Source: Pedobacter ginsengisoli (lineage in GTDB: Bacteria > Bacteroidota > Bacteroidia > Sphingobacteriales > Sphingobacteriaceae). Taken from it: 64,000 bases of DNA. The stretch's first letter is position 1. Each line of letters opens with the position of its first letter. Location: contig NZ_CP024091.1 in NCBI RefSeq assembly GCF_002736205.1, positions 682,001 through 746,000 of the forward strand. The letters are read 5' to 3'. Below the pieces are notes generated by a model. The model searched no databases. It saw only the letters and a program-made list of their open reading frames with translations, and was not told the origin of the DNA. The translations under genes and the position numbers were made by a program. Positions 16,510-25,233 of this stretch are shown piece after piece.

Positions 16510-17355
16510 ATGAATATTGTAAATATATTAGAAGAAATAGAAAAAGTAGACGGTGAGATCTATGAGAGATTAAATCCGAGAAGATCTGCAATGAAGGATT
16601 TTTATAACATGGGTAAAAAAGTGGCTTTGGCAGCAATGCCTTTAGCTTTAGGATCTATGTTTACAAAAGCTTACGGACAAAGTACACCAACTGCGGTAGT
16701 TGAAGTTTTAAATTTCGCATTGACACTTGAATACCTAGAGTATCACTTTTATAACCATTCACTTTTGGCCGCACCCGGTTTACTTACAGAGGGAACACCT
16801 GCGCATGGTGCAATAACTACTATCCGCGATCACGAATTGGCTCACGTAAATTTGCTTAAAGGAGCATTGGGCGCTGCGGCAAGACCTGCATTGGCCTATG
16901 CTGATTTTGACTTTACAGCAAAAGGTACTTTCCCTACAGTATATTCAGACTATAAAACATTTTTGGCGGTTGCACAGGCATTTGAAGATACTGGGGTAAG
17001 GGCTTACAAAGGTCAGGCCACTGTACTAAAGGGCAATGCTGTATTAACAACCGCATTACAGATCCATTCTGTTGAGGCACGTCATGCTGCGCATATACGT
17101 TCTATGCGTGCTGCACCGGCTGGTGGAGGTGTTGCAGTTAAACCATGGATTAGTCTTGGTGCAGGTGGTGGTGCAAACGATTCGGGTGTTCCTCAGGTGG
17201 ATCCTGTTTATAAAGGCGAGGATCTCGATGTTCAAGCTGGAGTAACCATTACCGGTATTGCAACAGGAGTTTCAAAAGCAGCAGCGGTTGAATCATTCGA
17301 CGAACCACTAGCAAAAGCAGATGTTCTAACAATTGCAGGTTTGTTCATTAAATAG
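16510..17355 (+). CDS. Exported ferritin-like protein (PF13668-type), paralogue of the upstream gene
   Basis: 281 residues. A twin Arg (residues 24-25, RRSAMKDFY) precedes a hydrophobic segment ending AYGQ, suggesting Tat export and cleavage after the AYG/Q region; unlike its neighbour it has no lipobox Cys. The ferritin-like helices show the same motif set: LEYLEYHFYNHSL, IRDHELAHVNLL, AFEDTGVRAY and HSVEARHAAHIRSM. The C-terminal third carries a Gly-rich loop and a DPVYKGEDLDV segment not seen in the first copy. The short gap and shared motifs indicate tandem duplication and co-expression, possibly as a hetero-oligomer with one anchored and one soluble partner. Confidence 0.8.
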   Translation: MNIVNILEEIEKVDGEIYERLNPRRSAMKDFYNMGKKVALAAMPLALGSMFTKAYGQSTPTAVVEVLNFALTLEYLEYHFYNHSLLAAPGLLTEGTPAHGAITTIRDHELAHVNLLKGALGAAARPALAYADFDFTAKGTFPTVYSDYKTFLAVAQAFEDTGVRAYKGQATVLKGNAVLTTALQIHSVEARHAAHIRSMRAAPAGGGVAVKPWISLGAGGGANDSGVPQVDPVYKGEDLDVQAGVTITGIATGVSKAAAVESFDEPLAKADVLTIAGLFIK

Positions 17356-17402
17356 CTTAAATCCCAATTAACACTTAAAAGAGTTGTTTAAGTTTAAGAT
17401 AG

Positions 17403-17433
17403 GGAAGGAGACGAAAGTCTTCTTCCTTTTTTA
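17403..17433 (+). terminator. Intrinsic terminator after the ferritin-like pair
   Basis: Stem GGAAGGAGAC/GTCTTCTTCC closed by a GAAA tetraloop, with one internal mismatch/wobble, followed by TTTTTTATTT. It ends the two-gene plus-strand transcript before the convergent mqnC gene. Confidence 0.75.
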
Positions 17434-17447
17434 TTTACAATAAGATC

Positions 17448-18572
17448 TTAGTAGTTAATCACTTGTTCTTCCAGATGTTCTGGCAAATCACGGTAATTAT
17501 ACTGCTGGCCTCGTAACTGAGGTTCAAAACCAGCTTCTCTAATCGCATCCTGTATACCTTTAGCTGTAAAACGATGAGGAGCGCCTGCTGCCGAAACCAC
17601 GTTTTCTTCAATCATAATAGAGCCAAAATCGTTTGCGCCAGCGTGTAAACATAGTTCCGCAACGCTTTTCCCAACGGTTAACCACGAAGCTTGTATGTTT
17701 TTCACATTAGGCAACATAATTCTGCTCAGTGCAAGCATTCTTATATACTCATCACCAGAAACATTATTACTAATACCCCTAAGGCGTTTTAACAATGTAC
17801 CATCATCCTGAAAAGGCCATGGAATAAATGCCAGAAACCCTTTAGCATCAGCAGGCTTTTCACTTTGAACTTCTCTTATCCAAACTAAATGTTCAAAGCG
17901 CTCTTCAATAGTTTCAACATGCCCAAACATCATAGTTGCAGAAGTAGTAATATCAAGCTGATGGGCAGCACGCATTACATCAAGCCATTCCTGTCCACCG
18001 CACTTTCCTTTTGATATTAACCTTCTAACCCGGTCATTTAATATTTCTGCACCTGCGCCAGGTAACGAATCCATACCGGCTTCTTTAAGTGCTTTTAAAA
18101 CTTCTGTATGAGAAATGCCTTCAAGTTTTGCAACATGGGCAATTTCTGGTGGGCCTAAAGCATGCAGTTTTAAATCGGGATACAGCTCTTTTAATTGTTT
18201 AAACAGATCAGCATAAAATTTTAAGCCCAAATCCGGATGATGTCCACCCTGTAATAACAACTGATCTCCACCTAACCTGAAAGTTTCTTCAATCTTTACT
18301 TTATAGGTTTCTATATCAGTTATGTAGCTTTCATCATGTCCTGGTCTTCTAAAAAAGTTACAGAACTTGCAATTTGCAATACATACGTTAGTAGTATTTA
18401 CATTTCTGTCTATCTGCCAGGTAACCTTACCACTAGGTACTTGTTTCTTTCTCAATTCATTAGCAACATAAGCTAACTCAGCTGTAGCAGCATTATTGTA
18501 TAAAAAAACACCCTCTTCCTTTGTTAAAAAGTCGAACTGTAAGGCCCTTTGTAGTAATTCGGCAGTATTCAT
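17448..18572 (-). CDS. mqnC: Cyclic dehypoxanthinyl futalosine synthase
   Basis: 374-residue radical-SAM enzyme of the futalosine route to menaquinone; it cyclises dehypoxanthine futalosine. The [4Fe-4S]-binding cysteines are in CIANCKFCNFF, preceded by TWQIDRNVNTTNVC. The motifs LLQGGHHPDLGL, SLPGAGAEIL, TMMFGHVET, FIPWPFQ and NDFGSIMIEENVVSAAG separate MqnC from its relative MqnE. Length is as expected. A TAAGTTTG -7 element ends 4 nt before the ATG, so the message may be leaderless. It is divergent from the M16 peptidase genes. The UbiX- and UbiD-type genes at 35.3 and 62.8 kb may act later in the same pathway. Confidence 0.92.
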   Translation of the reverse strand: MNTAELLQRALQFDFLTKEEGVFLYNNAATAELAYVANELRKKQVPSGKVTWQIDRNVNTTNVCIANCKFCNFFRRPGHDESYITDIETYKVKIEETFRLGGDQLLLQGGHHPDLGLKFYADLFKQLKELYPDLKLHALGPPEIAHVAKLEGISHTEVLKALKEAGMDSLPGAGAEILNDRVRRLISKGKCGGQEWLDVMRAAHQLDITTSATMMFGHVETIEERFEHLVWIREVQSEKPADAKGFLAFIPWPFQDDGTLLKRLRGISNNVSGDEYIRMLALSRIMLPNVKNIQASWLTVGKSVAELCLHAGANDFGSIMIEENVVSAAGAPHRFTAKGIQDAIREAGFEPQLRGQQYNYRDLPEHLEEQVINY

Positions 18573-18576
18573 TCCA

Positions 18577-18584
18577 CAAACTTA
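18577..18584 (-). promoter_or_regulatory. -7 element TAAGTTTG of mqnC
   Basis: Perfect TAnnTTTG on the minus strand, separated from the mqnC ATG by only TGGA. Transcription would start at or next to the start codon. No clear TTG at -33. Confidence 0.45.
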
Positions 18585-18660
18585 GATAAAATTGATGCTT
18601 ATATTTTCAATACAGTGCAATATTTTTAACAGGGTTCACAAATGCTAACTCACTTTTATC

Positions 18661-18668
18661 TAAGTTTG
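18661..18668 (+). promoter_or_regulatory. -7 element TAAGTTTG of the M16 peptidase operon
   Basis: Perfect TAnnTTTG, 19 nt before the ATG at 18688. The octamer is identical to the divergent mqnC element 77 nt away, so the two operons share a compact divergent promoter region. The -33 region is weak. Confidence 0.45.
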
Positions 18669-18687
18669 CCAGAATTATTTTTAATCT

Positions 18688-19932
18688 ATGGTAGACTTTA
18701 ATCGTTTTACATTACCAAACGGACTTCGCGTGCTTGTGCACGAAGATGATACAACGCCAATGGCGGTATTAAATATCCTTTACGATGTTGGCGCACGTGA
18801 TGAGGAGCAAGACAGAACTGGTTTTGCACATTTATTTGAACACCTTATGTTTGGTGGTTCTATAAATATCCCTAGTTACGATGAGCCTTTGCAAAGAGTG
18901 GGGGGAGAAAATAATGCTTTCACCAGTAACGATATTACTAACTATTACATCACTCTTCCGGCTGTAAACCTGGAAACTGCTTTTTGGCTTGAAAGTGATA
19001 GGATGTTAAGTCTTGCCTTTTCAGAAAAAAGTTTAGAAACACAACGAAATGTAGTTTGCGAAGAGTTTAAACAACGTTATCTGAATCAGCCATACGGCGA
19101 TGTATGGTTAAAATTAAGGCCATTGGCTTATAAAAAACACCCTTACCAATGGGCAACTATAGGACAGGACCTAAAACAGATTGAAGACGCAAAAATGGAA
19201 GATGTTAAGGCGTTTTTCAAAAAGCATTATAACCCTCAAAATGCAATTATGGTAGTGGGTGGTAATGTTAAAACCGAAGATGTTAAGATCCTTGCCGAGA
19301 AATGGTTTGCGCCAATCCCTGCAGGTGATAAATATAACAGAAACCTTCCTCAAGAGCCGTTGCAAACAGAAGAACGTAAAGAAACGGTTAAGGCCGATGT
19401 TCCTTTAAATGCTATTTATATGGCTTTTAAAATGCCTGCAAGACTAGATTCTGAGTATCAGAGTTTCGACCTGATGTCTGATATCCTTTCACAAGGGCAA
19501 TCATCAAGGTTGTACAATAGTTTGTTAAAAGAACAGCAATTATTTAGTGATATACATGCATATGTTACTAGTAGTATAGACGAAGGGCTATTTGTTATTG
19601 AAGGAAAGCTTGTTCAGGGTGTAACTATTGAAGCTGCAGAGGCTTCAATATGGGCCGAGCTGACAAAACTTACTCAGCATGAAGTAACTGAAGAGGAAAT
19701 TACAAAGGTGAAAAACAAATCAGAATCTATTATGGTATTTGCAGAAATGAGTCTTTTAGATAAAGCTATGAATCTTGCCTACTATGAGTTGTTGGGTGAT
19801 GCAGAGGGCCTCAATACCGAAATAGATAAGTATTTAGCCGTTACCCCTCAACACATTCTTAAAGCAGCCAAAAATACCTTTGTAAAAGAGCAATGTTCAA
19901 CTTTATATTATTTAAACGCCAAAGATGCTTAA
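18688..19932 (+). CDS. M16 family zinc metallopeptidase, catalytic subunit
   Basis: 414 residues with the inverted zinc motif HxxEH in AHLFEHLMFGG and the distal Glu in NVVCEEFKQRY. This is the half that carries catalysis in pitrilysin-type peptidases (M16B, processing-peptidase-like). No signal peptide is evident, so location is probably cytoplasmic or unassigned. The stop overlaps the next gene by 8 nt; that gene is the non-catalytic partner, so the two likely form a heterodimeric clamshell that degrades short peptides. Substrate unknown. Confidence 0.9.
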   Translation: MVDFNRFTLPNGLRVLVHEDDTTPMAVLNILYDVGARDEEQDRTGFAHLFEHLMFGGSINIPSYDEPLQRVGGENNAFTSNDITNYYITLPAVNLETAFWLESDRMLSLAFSEKSLETQRNVVCEEFKQRYLNQPYGDVWLKLRPLAYKKHPYQWATIGQDLKQIEDAKMEDVKAFFKKHYNPQNAIMVVGGNVKTEDVKILAEKWFAPIPAGDKYNRNLPQEPLQTEERKETVKADVPLNAIYMAFKMPARLDSEYQSFDLMSDILSQGQSSRLYNSLLKEQQLFSDIHAYVTSSIDEGLFVIEGKLVQGVTIEAAEASIWAELTKLTQHEVTEEEITKVKNKSESIMVFAEMSLLDKAMNLAYYELLGDAEGLNTEIDKYLAVTPQHILKAAKNTFVKEQCSTLYYLNAKDA

Positions 19933-21199
19933 TCGTACACTAGCCCCGGAATCATTACAGGTTAATGAGATCAAATTTTTAGAGCCATTAACCCAACATC
20001 TTGACAATGGCATACCTGTTTTTACCATTAATGCAGGTAAACAGGAACTGGTAAGGATAGAGTTTATTTTCGAGAATGTAAACTGGGATGCCTCAAAACC
20101 ATTACAGGCTGTAGGTGTTAGTCACTTAATAAACAATGGTACTGATAAACTTAGTGCTAAAGAAATTGCAGACAAAGTAGATTATTACGGTGCGTTTTTA
20201 CAAACTGAATATGGTGCAGACCAATCTAGTGTAAAACTATATACCCTCAACAAACACTTGTCTTTGGTATTGCCTATTTTAAGATCAATCTTAAATGAAA
20301 GTATTTTCCCAGAGCAGGAACTTGCAATTTTTGTTCAGAACCAGAAGCAATCATTACAGGTAAATCTTCAAAAAAATGATTTCCTGGCCCGAAGACAATT
20401 CGCAAACTCAATTTTTGGCAATACTCCTTATGGGTCAAATATTGAAGCTGAAGATTATAATGCACTAAAAAGAGATGATCTGATTAACTATTTCAAAGCA
20501 GCATATAAACCCGAGAATTGTACAGTAATAGTTGCCGGAAAATTCGAAGAAAATGAGTTTGCTATTTTAAATAATGTTTTTGGAAATCAGTGGCAAAATA
20601 CCGAAGCTTCAGTTATCAATAAATTTACTTTCGAAGCAAGCCCTAAGGGCGAAATTTTAATTGAAAGACCAGAAGCCATTCAATCTGCCATCAGAATGGG
20701 TGCTTTGAGCATTAGCAGAAATCATCATGATTTCCCCGGATTTCAGGTATTAAACTGTTTGCTAGGCGGTTATTTTGGATCAAGATTAATGGCCAATATT
20801 CGTGAAGATAAAGGCTATACTTACGGTATCGGCTCAGCCGTTGTTTCGTTAAGAGATGCAGGATACTTCTTTATTGCAACCGAAGTAGGTACGGAGGTAT
20901 GCAATAATGCCCTTACCGAGATCGAAAAAGAAATTGATCTATTAAAAACAGAATTAGTTGCCAATCAGGAATTAGATCTGGTGCGCAATTACATGTTGGG
21001 TTCAATGTTAGGTAGTTTAGAAAATGCATTTTCTCATGCCGATAAGTTTAAGAATGTTTATTTCTCAGGACTTGATCATAACTATTACGAAAACTACATC
21101 AAAACTGTAAAAACCATAACTTCGCAAGAATTGAAAGACCTTGCTGGTAAATACTTAAACACCGATAACTTTACCAAAGTTATTGTGGGTAAGAAATAA
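19925..21199 (+). CDS. M16 family peptidase, non-catalytic partner subunit
   Basis: 424 residues of the same fold as the upstream gene, but the zinc motif is absent: the aligned position reads VSHLINNGTDKLS in place of HxxEH. The C-terminal substrate-binding R/Y motif is intact in FGSRLMANIREDKGYTYGIGS. This arrangement (one subunit with zinc, one with Arg/Tyr) is known for heterodimeric M16B enzymes. It overlaps the upstream gene by 8 nt, indicating coupled translation, and is followed by a palindromic terminator. Confidence 0.9.
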   Translation: MLNRTLAPESLQVNEIKFLEPLTQHLDNGIPVFTINAGKQELVRIEFIFENVNWDASKPLQAVGVSHLINNGTDKLSAKEIADKVDYYGAFLQTEYGADQSSVKLYTLNKHLSLVLPILRSILNESIFPEQELAIFVQNQKQSLQVNLQKNDFLARRQFANSIFGNTPYGSNIEAEDYNALKRDDLINYFKAAYKPENCTVIVAGKFEENEFAILNNVFGNQWQNTEASVINKFTFEASPKGEILIERPEAIQSAIRMGALSISRNHHDFPGFQVLNCLLGGYFGSRLMANIREDKGYTYGIGSAVVSLRDAGYFFIATEVGTEVCNNALTEIEKEIDLLKTELVANQELDLVRNYMLGSMLGSLENAFSHADKFKNVYFSGLDHNYYENYIKTVKTITSQELKDLAGKYLNTDNFTKVIVGKK

Positions 21200-21200
21200 A

Positions 21201-21228
21201 AATAAGGCTGTATTAATACAGCCTTATT
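21201..21228. terminator. Bidirectional terminator between M16 and DUF3857 genes
   Basis: Perfect 12-bp stem AATAAGGCTGTA/TACAGCCTTATT with a TTAA loop, lying between two convergent genes and overlapping the stop codon of the minus-strand gene. A/T tracts flank both sides. Confidence 0.7.
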
Positions 21229-23119
21229 CAATTTTAGCAAGAATACCTTTTTGCTTATCTGCCTGATAAATCTTTTTTGAAAAGGCTACATAATCATTGT
21301 ATTTCTCTGGGGGGTATTTTTTGTTATTAATAGTCTTTGTACGGCTATAAATAAGATTGTTATCTTTTTGTACCACCTTGGCAGTATACTTACCAAATTC
21401 CGATTCAATCACAATATCTTTAGGCATAAATTCAACTTTATAGCCTTTTGGAATATTATAAATAATTTCATCTTCATCAGAATAACCATACTTAACATTA
21501 AAATACGTCTTCCGGTTTTCAATAGGGGTAACCGTGTTCTCTTGCCTGTTGGTCATATTTAAAGTCACAAACAGCTTATCTCCTCCTTTAGTTAAAATTT
21601 GAGAAGCTGTGAGGTCTACTTTTTCATTAAGTATTGCAGCCCCTTTATCCGGCTGATTAAAGCTAAATGAACTGATCTGCATATTTGGTATACTTAGCGA
21701 GTTCATTAAGCGTTTTCGCTGCTCAGTAGGCTCTATTAATGTCATTCTCAAATTATCTTCAAACTGAGCAAATCCATATTGAGTTTCAATATTAATATTA
21801 GCAGCGCCCTCCTCATCAAGATTAACCTTGGTTACACGTTTCTGATAATTATTGACCGGACTGTAGTATGGCGTTTGAGCTAATTTTCCACCAGCTTCAG
21901 TAACCAATAATACCGTTCTGTCCGAATTGTCATTACCTATATAACCGGCAGGTACAAATTGGCTTGTACACTCCAGCCATGTGGTATCTTTTTCAAGTGG
22001 AACACAAAGTATCATATGATTTGCCTGGTTTAGACTTGCAAATTTTTTATTCAGCGAAGGCATATCATTTCCTATTACCACAAGGTTCGATTTTATTCCG
22101 GCTTCCAGTAATAGTGCTTTCATGTAATTAGACAAAGCCTTACAGTCTCCATAGTTTACTGCTGCTACTTTATCAGCGGCAATAGGCTTATAGCCACCAA
22201 TCCCTAGTTGCACGCCCACATATCTGGTGTTAGATTGAAGATAATTATATAGCACCCTTATTTTGTCTTTAGGAGAAGCCATACCTTTAATCAGGCTTTG
22301 AACTTTTACTTTTACAGATTCAGGCAATACCTGCGCTCCATTATTTAGGCCATAAAGCCAGGCTCCTAAACTTACCCAGTTTTCAATATTTGCTTTAGAG
22401 TTATCATATTCAAACTGATTTGGCGCCAAAGTTACCCAGGGGCTTACATTGGCAATGCCAGCACTCATTGGCTCATATTCAAGGGCTTTAACATGCTCAC
22501 AGCTCCATCTGTATTGCATCTTATCTTTTACCTTTAAAGAATCAGTTTTAAGGCCTGTACTTTTCAGGTATTTGAAAGTCATAGTTTCGGGAATTGTAAA
22601 AGTATATTCCGATTTCTCTATTGCAGATCCCCAGGTACTTACAGGTTTCCATGAGGGATAAAAACGTATTCCGCTATAATCAGTACTGTAGCTGTATTCA
22701 ATGGTGTAAGGATAGTTTGTGTATAAAAATTCAAGGAATTTAACCCTACTGTCTTCATATATTGAACCGTTCGAAACTGCACTTCTGTCTTTAAAATCAC
22801 TCCCTTTGTATTCTTTAACCTTGTTGCCCTTACTGTCATATAAGGCGGCCTTTAAATTATAAACACTAGAAAATTTATCATAAAATTCATACATGTTCGA
22901 TGCGCCTTCAGCACTCTTATTTAACAATGTTACGGCAATTTTATAATTGTAAACCGCATTCCCAGGATTCTTTACCTCATAAGTCTGACTCTCATATCTA
23001 ACCACAGTCGAGGCATCCTTAAGTAAATCAGCAGGAATTTTACTTACATCATAAGCACCTTGCGCCTCAGCTTCTTTAATAAAAAACAAGCTAATAATAA
23101 AAAACATTAGTGTTCTCAT
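21224..23119 (-). CDS. Exported DUF3857/transglutaminase-like protein (catalytic Cys present)
   Basis: 631 residues with a signal peptide (MRTLMFFIISLFFIKEAEA). An N-terminal DUF3857 beta domain (ATVVRYESQTYEVKNPG to about residue 220) is followed by a transglutaminase-like core. The core has Cys in NYGDCKALSNYMKALL, the His region QANHMILCVPL and the acidic partner near TWLECTSQF. A C-terminal DUF3858-like domain ends the protein. Predicted to be periplasmic; the reaction may be transpeptidase or peptidase, as the family is largely uncharacterised. It follows the paralogue at 23122-25125 by 2 nt, so the two are co-transcribed. Confidence 0.85.
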   Translation of the reverse strand: MRTLMFFIISLFFIKEAEAQGAYDVSKIPADLLKDASTVVRYESQTYEVKNPGNAVYNYKIAVTLLNKSAEGASNMYEFYDKFSSVYNLKAALYDSKGNKVKEYKGSDFKDRSAVSNGSIYEDSRVKFLEFLYTNYPYTIEYSYSTDYSGIRFYPSWKPVSTWGSAIEKSEYTFTIPETMTFKYLKSTGLKTDSLKVKDKMQYRWSCEHVKALEYEPMSAGIANVSPWVTLAPNQFEYDNSKANIENWVSLGAWLYGLNNGAQVLPESVKVKVQSLIKGMASPKDKIRVLYNYLQSNTRYVGVQLGIGGYKPIAADKVAAVNYGDCKALSNYMKALLLEAGIKSNLVVIGNDMPSLNKKFASLNQANHMILCVPLEKDTTWLECTSQFVPAGYIGNDNSDRTVLLVTEAGGKLAQTPYYSPVNNYQKRVTKVNLDEEGAANINIETQYGFAQFEDNLRMTLIEPTEQRKRLMNSLSIPNMQISSFSFNQPDKGAAILNEKVDLTASQILTKGGDKLFVTLNMTNRQENTVTPIENRKTYFNVKYGYSDEDEIIYNIPKGYKVEFMPKDIVIESEFGKYTAKVVQKDNNLIYSRTKTINNKKYPPEKYNDYVAFSKKIYQADKQKGILAKIE

Positions 23120-23121
23120 CT

Positions 23122-25125
23122 TTAGCCCTTTTTAAGTACAATCTGTTCAGACTGCTTTCTTACTATATTTTTAAACAATTCTTTGATGTAATGATATTCT
23201 TCAGGAGAATAGGTGGATTTTTTAAATAATATCTTACTGCTAATCACCATTTTGCCAGGCTCACAGGCATATAGAAAAGTAAAAGATGCAGATTCCTCAG
23301 GCAATACAATTTTTTCATTCTTCGGAGCTTTATCAACCTGGTATTCTTTAGGGTAATCAATTGTAACCCTTACTGTCTCTTCTGTTGGGTAACCAAAATC
23401 TACGGGGAAGTTTCTCTCTTCCAATTTAAATGGATTCTCCTTGGTTCTTTCGTAAAGAAGTGGAGTAAAATAAATCAAATTTCCTGCCTCTTCCACATTG
23501 TCCTCAATATTAACATCCATAGTTTCAATAAGAGCTTCATTGAGGTTAGCGAGATTTTCGATTTTATAATTTTTGATACCTAAACCTGGTTTTTCGCTTT
23601 TATAACTTTTAAGGAAATCATCTTCATTCGAAGCAGACTGATAGGTATTTCTTCTGTTATACGCATCATAATTGGTAGTATTTAAAAACATTTTACCCGT
23701 AAGTTTATTCTCACCGTCAAGAGTAATAAAGTAGCTAACACTTTTTCTGCTAATTGTTGGGTCTTCAAGCGAAACCCACTCGGCTGTTTCATCAGTAAGA
23801 CTTACCTTTAGTCCCTCATGGCACAGATTATCAAAAGCAATCATATCAGGTTTATGATTTTTGTCGGTAGCATCTAAAATGACCACTTTTTCGCCAATCT
23901 GAACACCAACAATCACATTGTTAAATTTGGTTAGCATAGGAAAACCAGGGTGGGCACCATTTGATCTTGTACTTAATAAAATAGGGAAGGCATTAACTTT
24001 AGCCTCCGATAATAAAGTAAGTAAGCACAAATTTATATCTGCAGAGTTTCCGCTTTTCTTCTCAAATATGTTTTTAGGGTTTGTTTCAGAAGTATACAGG
24101 TTAGATTCACCATTAAATTTGATGTTATTTTTCACATAGTTAAAAACTAACTGAACTATAGTGTCCTGATCGGTATTGGTTTTGATTATATCGTGCAGTA
24201 TTGTTTTACTATAGCTTTTTCTATTTATAAATAAACCAAAGTTCTCCTCGTCTTTAAGCGCTTTAACAATTTTTGGCCATGTAGAGGTAACATCACGATA
24301 AACTTGGCCAGGAACTGTTATTGAACTCAATTCAAAACCAACTTTACTTACGTAATCTTCCATGGTTGTAATAAAATTCTCTTTCTTTAAACCCGGAACA
24401 TTTTCAACCTGATAATGTAGTTTTAAAGAATTAGTATTTAAATTACCAGACGACGATACAAAGGTTTCATTAACTATCTCCTCTTTTGGATTTATAAACA
24501 GATACCCTCCACCTGTAATTTTGTATTTGTAATATTCTGGAATCCTGATTTCGTACTCCGAATATAACGTTGGAATTTCTTTCTGAAACCGCCATGATCT
24601 CAGGGTAAATATAAAGTCTGATTTGATTTTATATTTAAATTCAACTATTGATCCTTCTTTTACATTAGGCAACGCAAACTTTTCCAGCGTATAGTTCTTA
24701 TCTTGTTTTTCAGAAAATTTCGATACTTTATTTAATTTGCTGGCAACAATTTTCCCTGCTTCAAGGTTATAAGTTGCGCCATCAACGTAATCAAGATTTT
24801 CCTTTCCGCCATTCTGTTTATAGAGTTGAATTTCAAGGTTTGCATAGTCATAGCCGGTTTTGTTTATGATTTTGTATCGGGTATGACGTTCAAAAACATA
24901 AATGAAATTGCCTGTTTTGGGGCTAAATTCAAACCAGCCCCTTCCAACATCAAATAAAGCTACTGCGGCGGCGGCAGAGTCTGCACCATTAACCTTAGTC
25001 TCAAATTCCTTAAGGTCAACTTTACCATATTTAAATGTCTTTGGTTTGGCTTCTTTTTCTTGTGCGTTAGAATACAGATTCGCTACTAAAAGCAATCCGA
25101 ATAGAATAGATTTTATCACATTCAT
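23122..25125 (-). CDS. Exported DUF3857/transglutaminase-like protein (catalytic Cys lost)
   Basis: 667 residues with a signal peptide (MNVIKSILFGLLLVANLYSNAQ). Domain order matches the downstream paralogue: DUF3857, transglutaminase-like core, C-terminal DUF3858. At the position of GDC(K)D/A the sequence is SGNSADINLCLLTLLSEA, so the nucleophilic Cys is replaced by Ser or lost. This suggests a non-enzymatic partner or a different chemistry. Gene order (inactive copy first, 2-nt gap) and shared export signals suggest a complex with the active copy. Function unknown. Confidence 0.85.
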   Translation of the reverse strand: MNVIKSILFGLLLVANLYSNAQEKEAKPKTFKYGKVDLKEFETKVNGADSAAAAVALFDVGRGWFEFSPKTGNFIYVFERHTRYKIINKTGYDYANLEIQLYKQNGGKENLDYVDGATYNLEAGKIVASKLNKVSKFSEKQDKNYTLEKFALPNVKEGSIVEFKYKIKSDFIFTLRSWRFQKEIPTLYSEYEIRIPEYYKYKITGGGYLFINPKEEIVNETFVSSSGNLNTNSLKLHYQVENVPGLKKENFITTMEDYVSKVGFELSSITVPGQVYRDVTSTWPKIVKALKDEENFGLFINRKSYSKTILHDIIKTNTDQDTIVQLVFNYVKNNIKFNGESNLYTSETNPKNIFEKKSGNSADINLCLLTLLSEAKVNAFPILLSTRSNGAHPGFPMLTKFNNVIVGVQIGEKVVILDATDKNHKPDMIAFDNLCHEGLKVSLTDETAEWVSLEDPTISRKSVSYFITLDGENKLTGKMFLNTTNYDAYNRRNTYQSASNEDDFLKSYKSEKPGLGIKNYKIENLANLNEALIETMDVNIEDNVEEAGNLIYFTPLLYERTKENPFKLEERNFPVDFGYPTEETVRVTIDYPKEYQVDKAPKNEKIVLPEESASFTFLYACEPGKMVISSKILFKKSTYSPEEYHYIKELFKNIVRKQSEQIVLKKG

Positions 25126-25197
25126 GAGCGTATAATTTATTGGGCAATAATAAGATTATTCTGAAAAAGAAAGGTGAACAAATAGAATATTATTTTT

Positions 25198-25229
25198 TTG
25201 ATAATTAATCTATTTGTAGGATATCTTTA
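25198..25229 (+). promoter_or_regulatory. Promoter of the SGNH gene (TTG-N21-TATCTTTA)
   Basis: TTG at 25198-25200 and TATCTTTA at 25222-25229, spacer 21 nt; one mismatch from TAnnTTTG. The -7 box ends 4 nt before the ATG at 25234, so the mRNA is probably leaderless. The TTG here should not be read as the start codon. Confidence 0.45.
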
Positions 25230-25233
25230 CATT

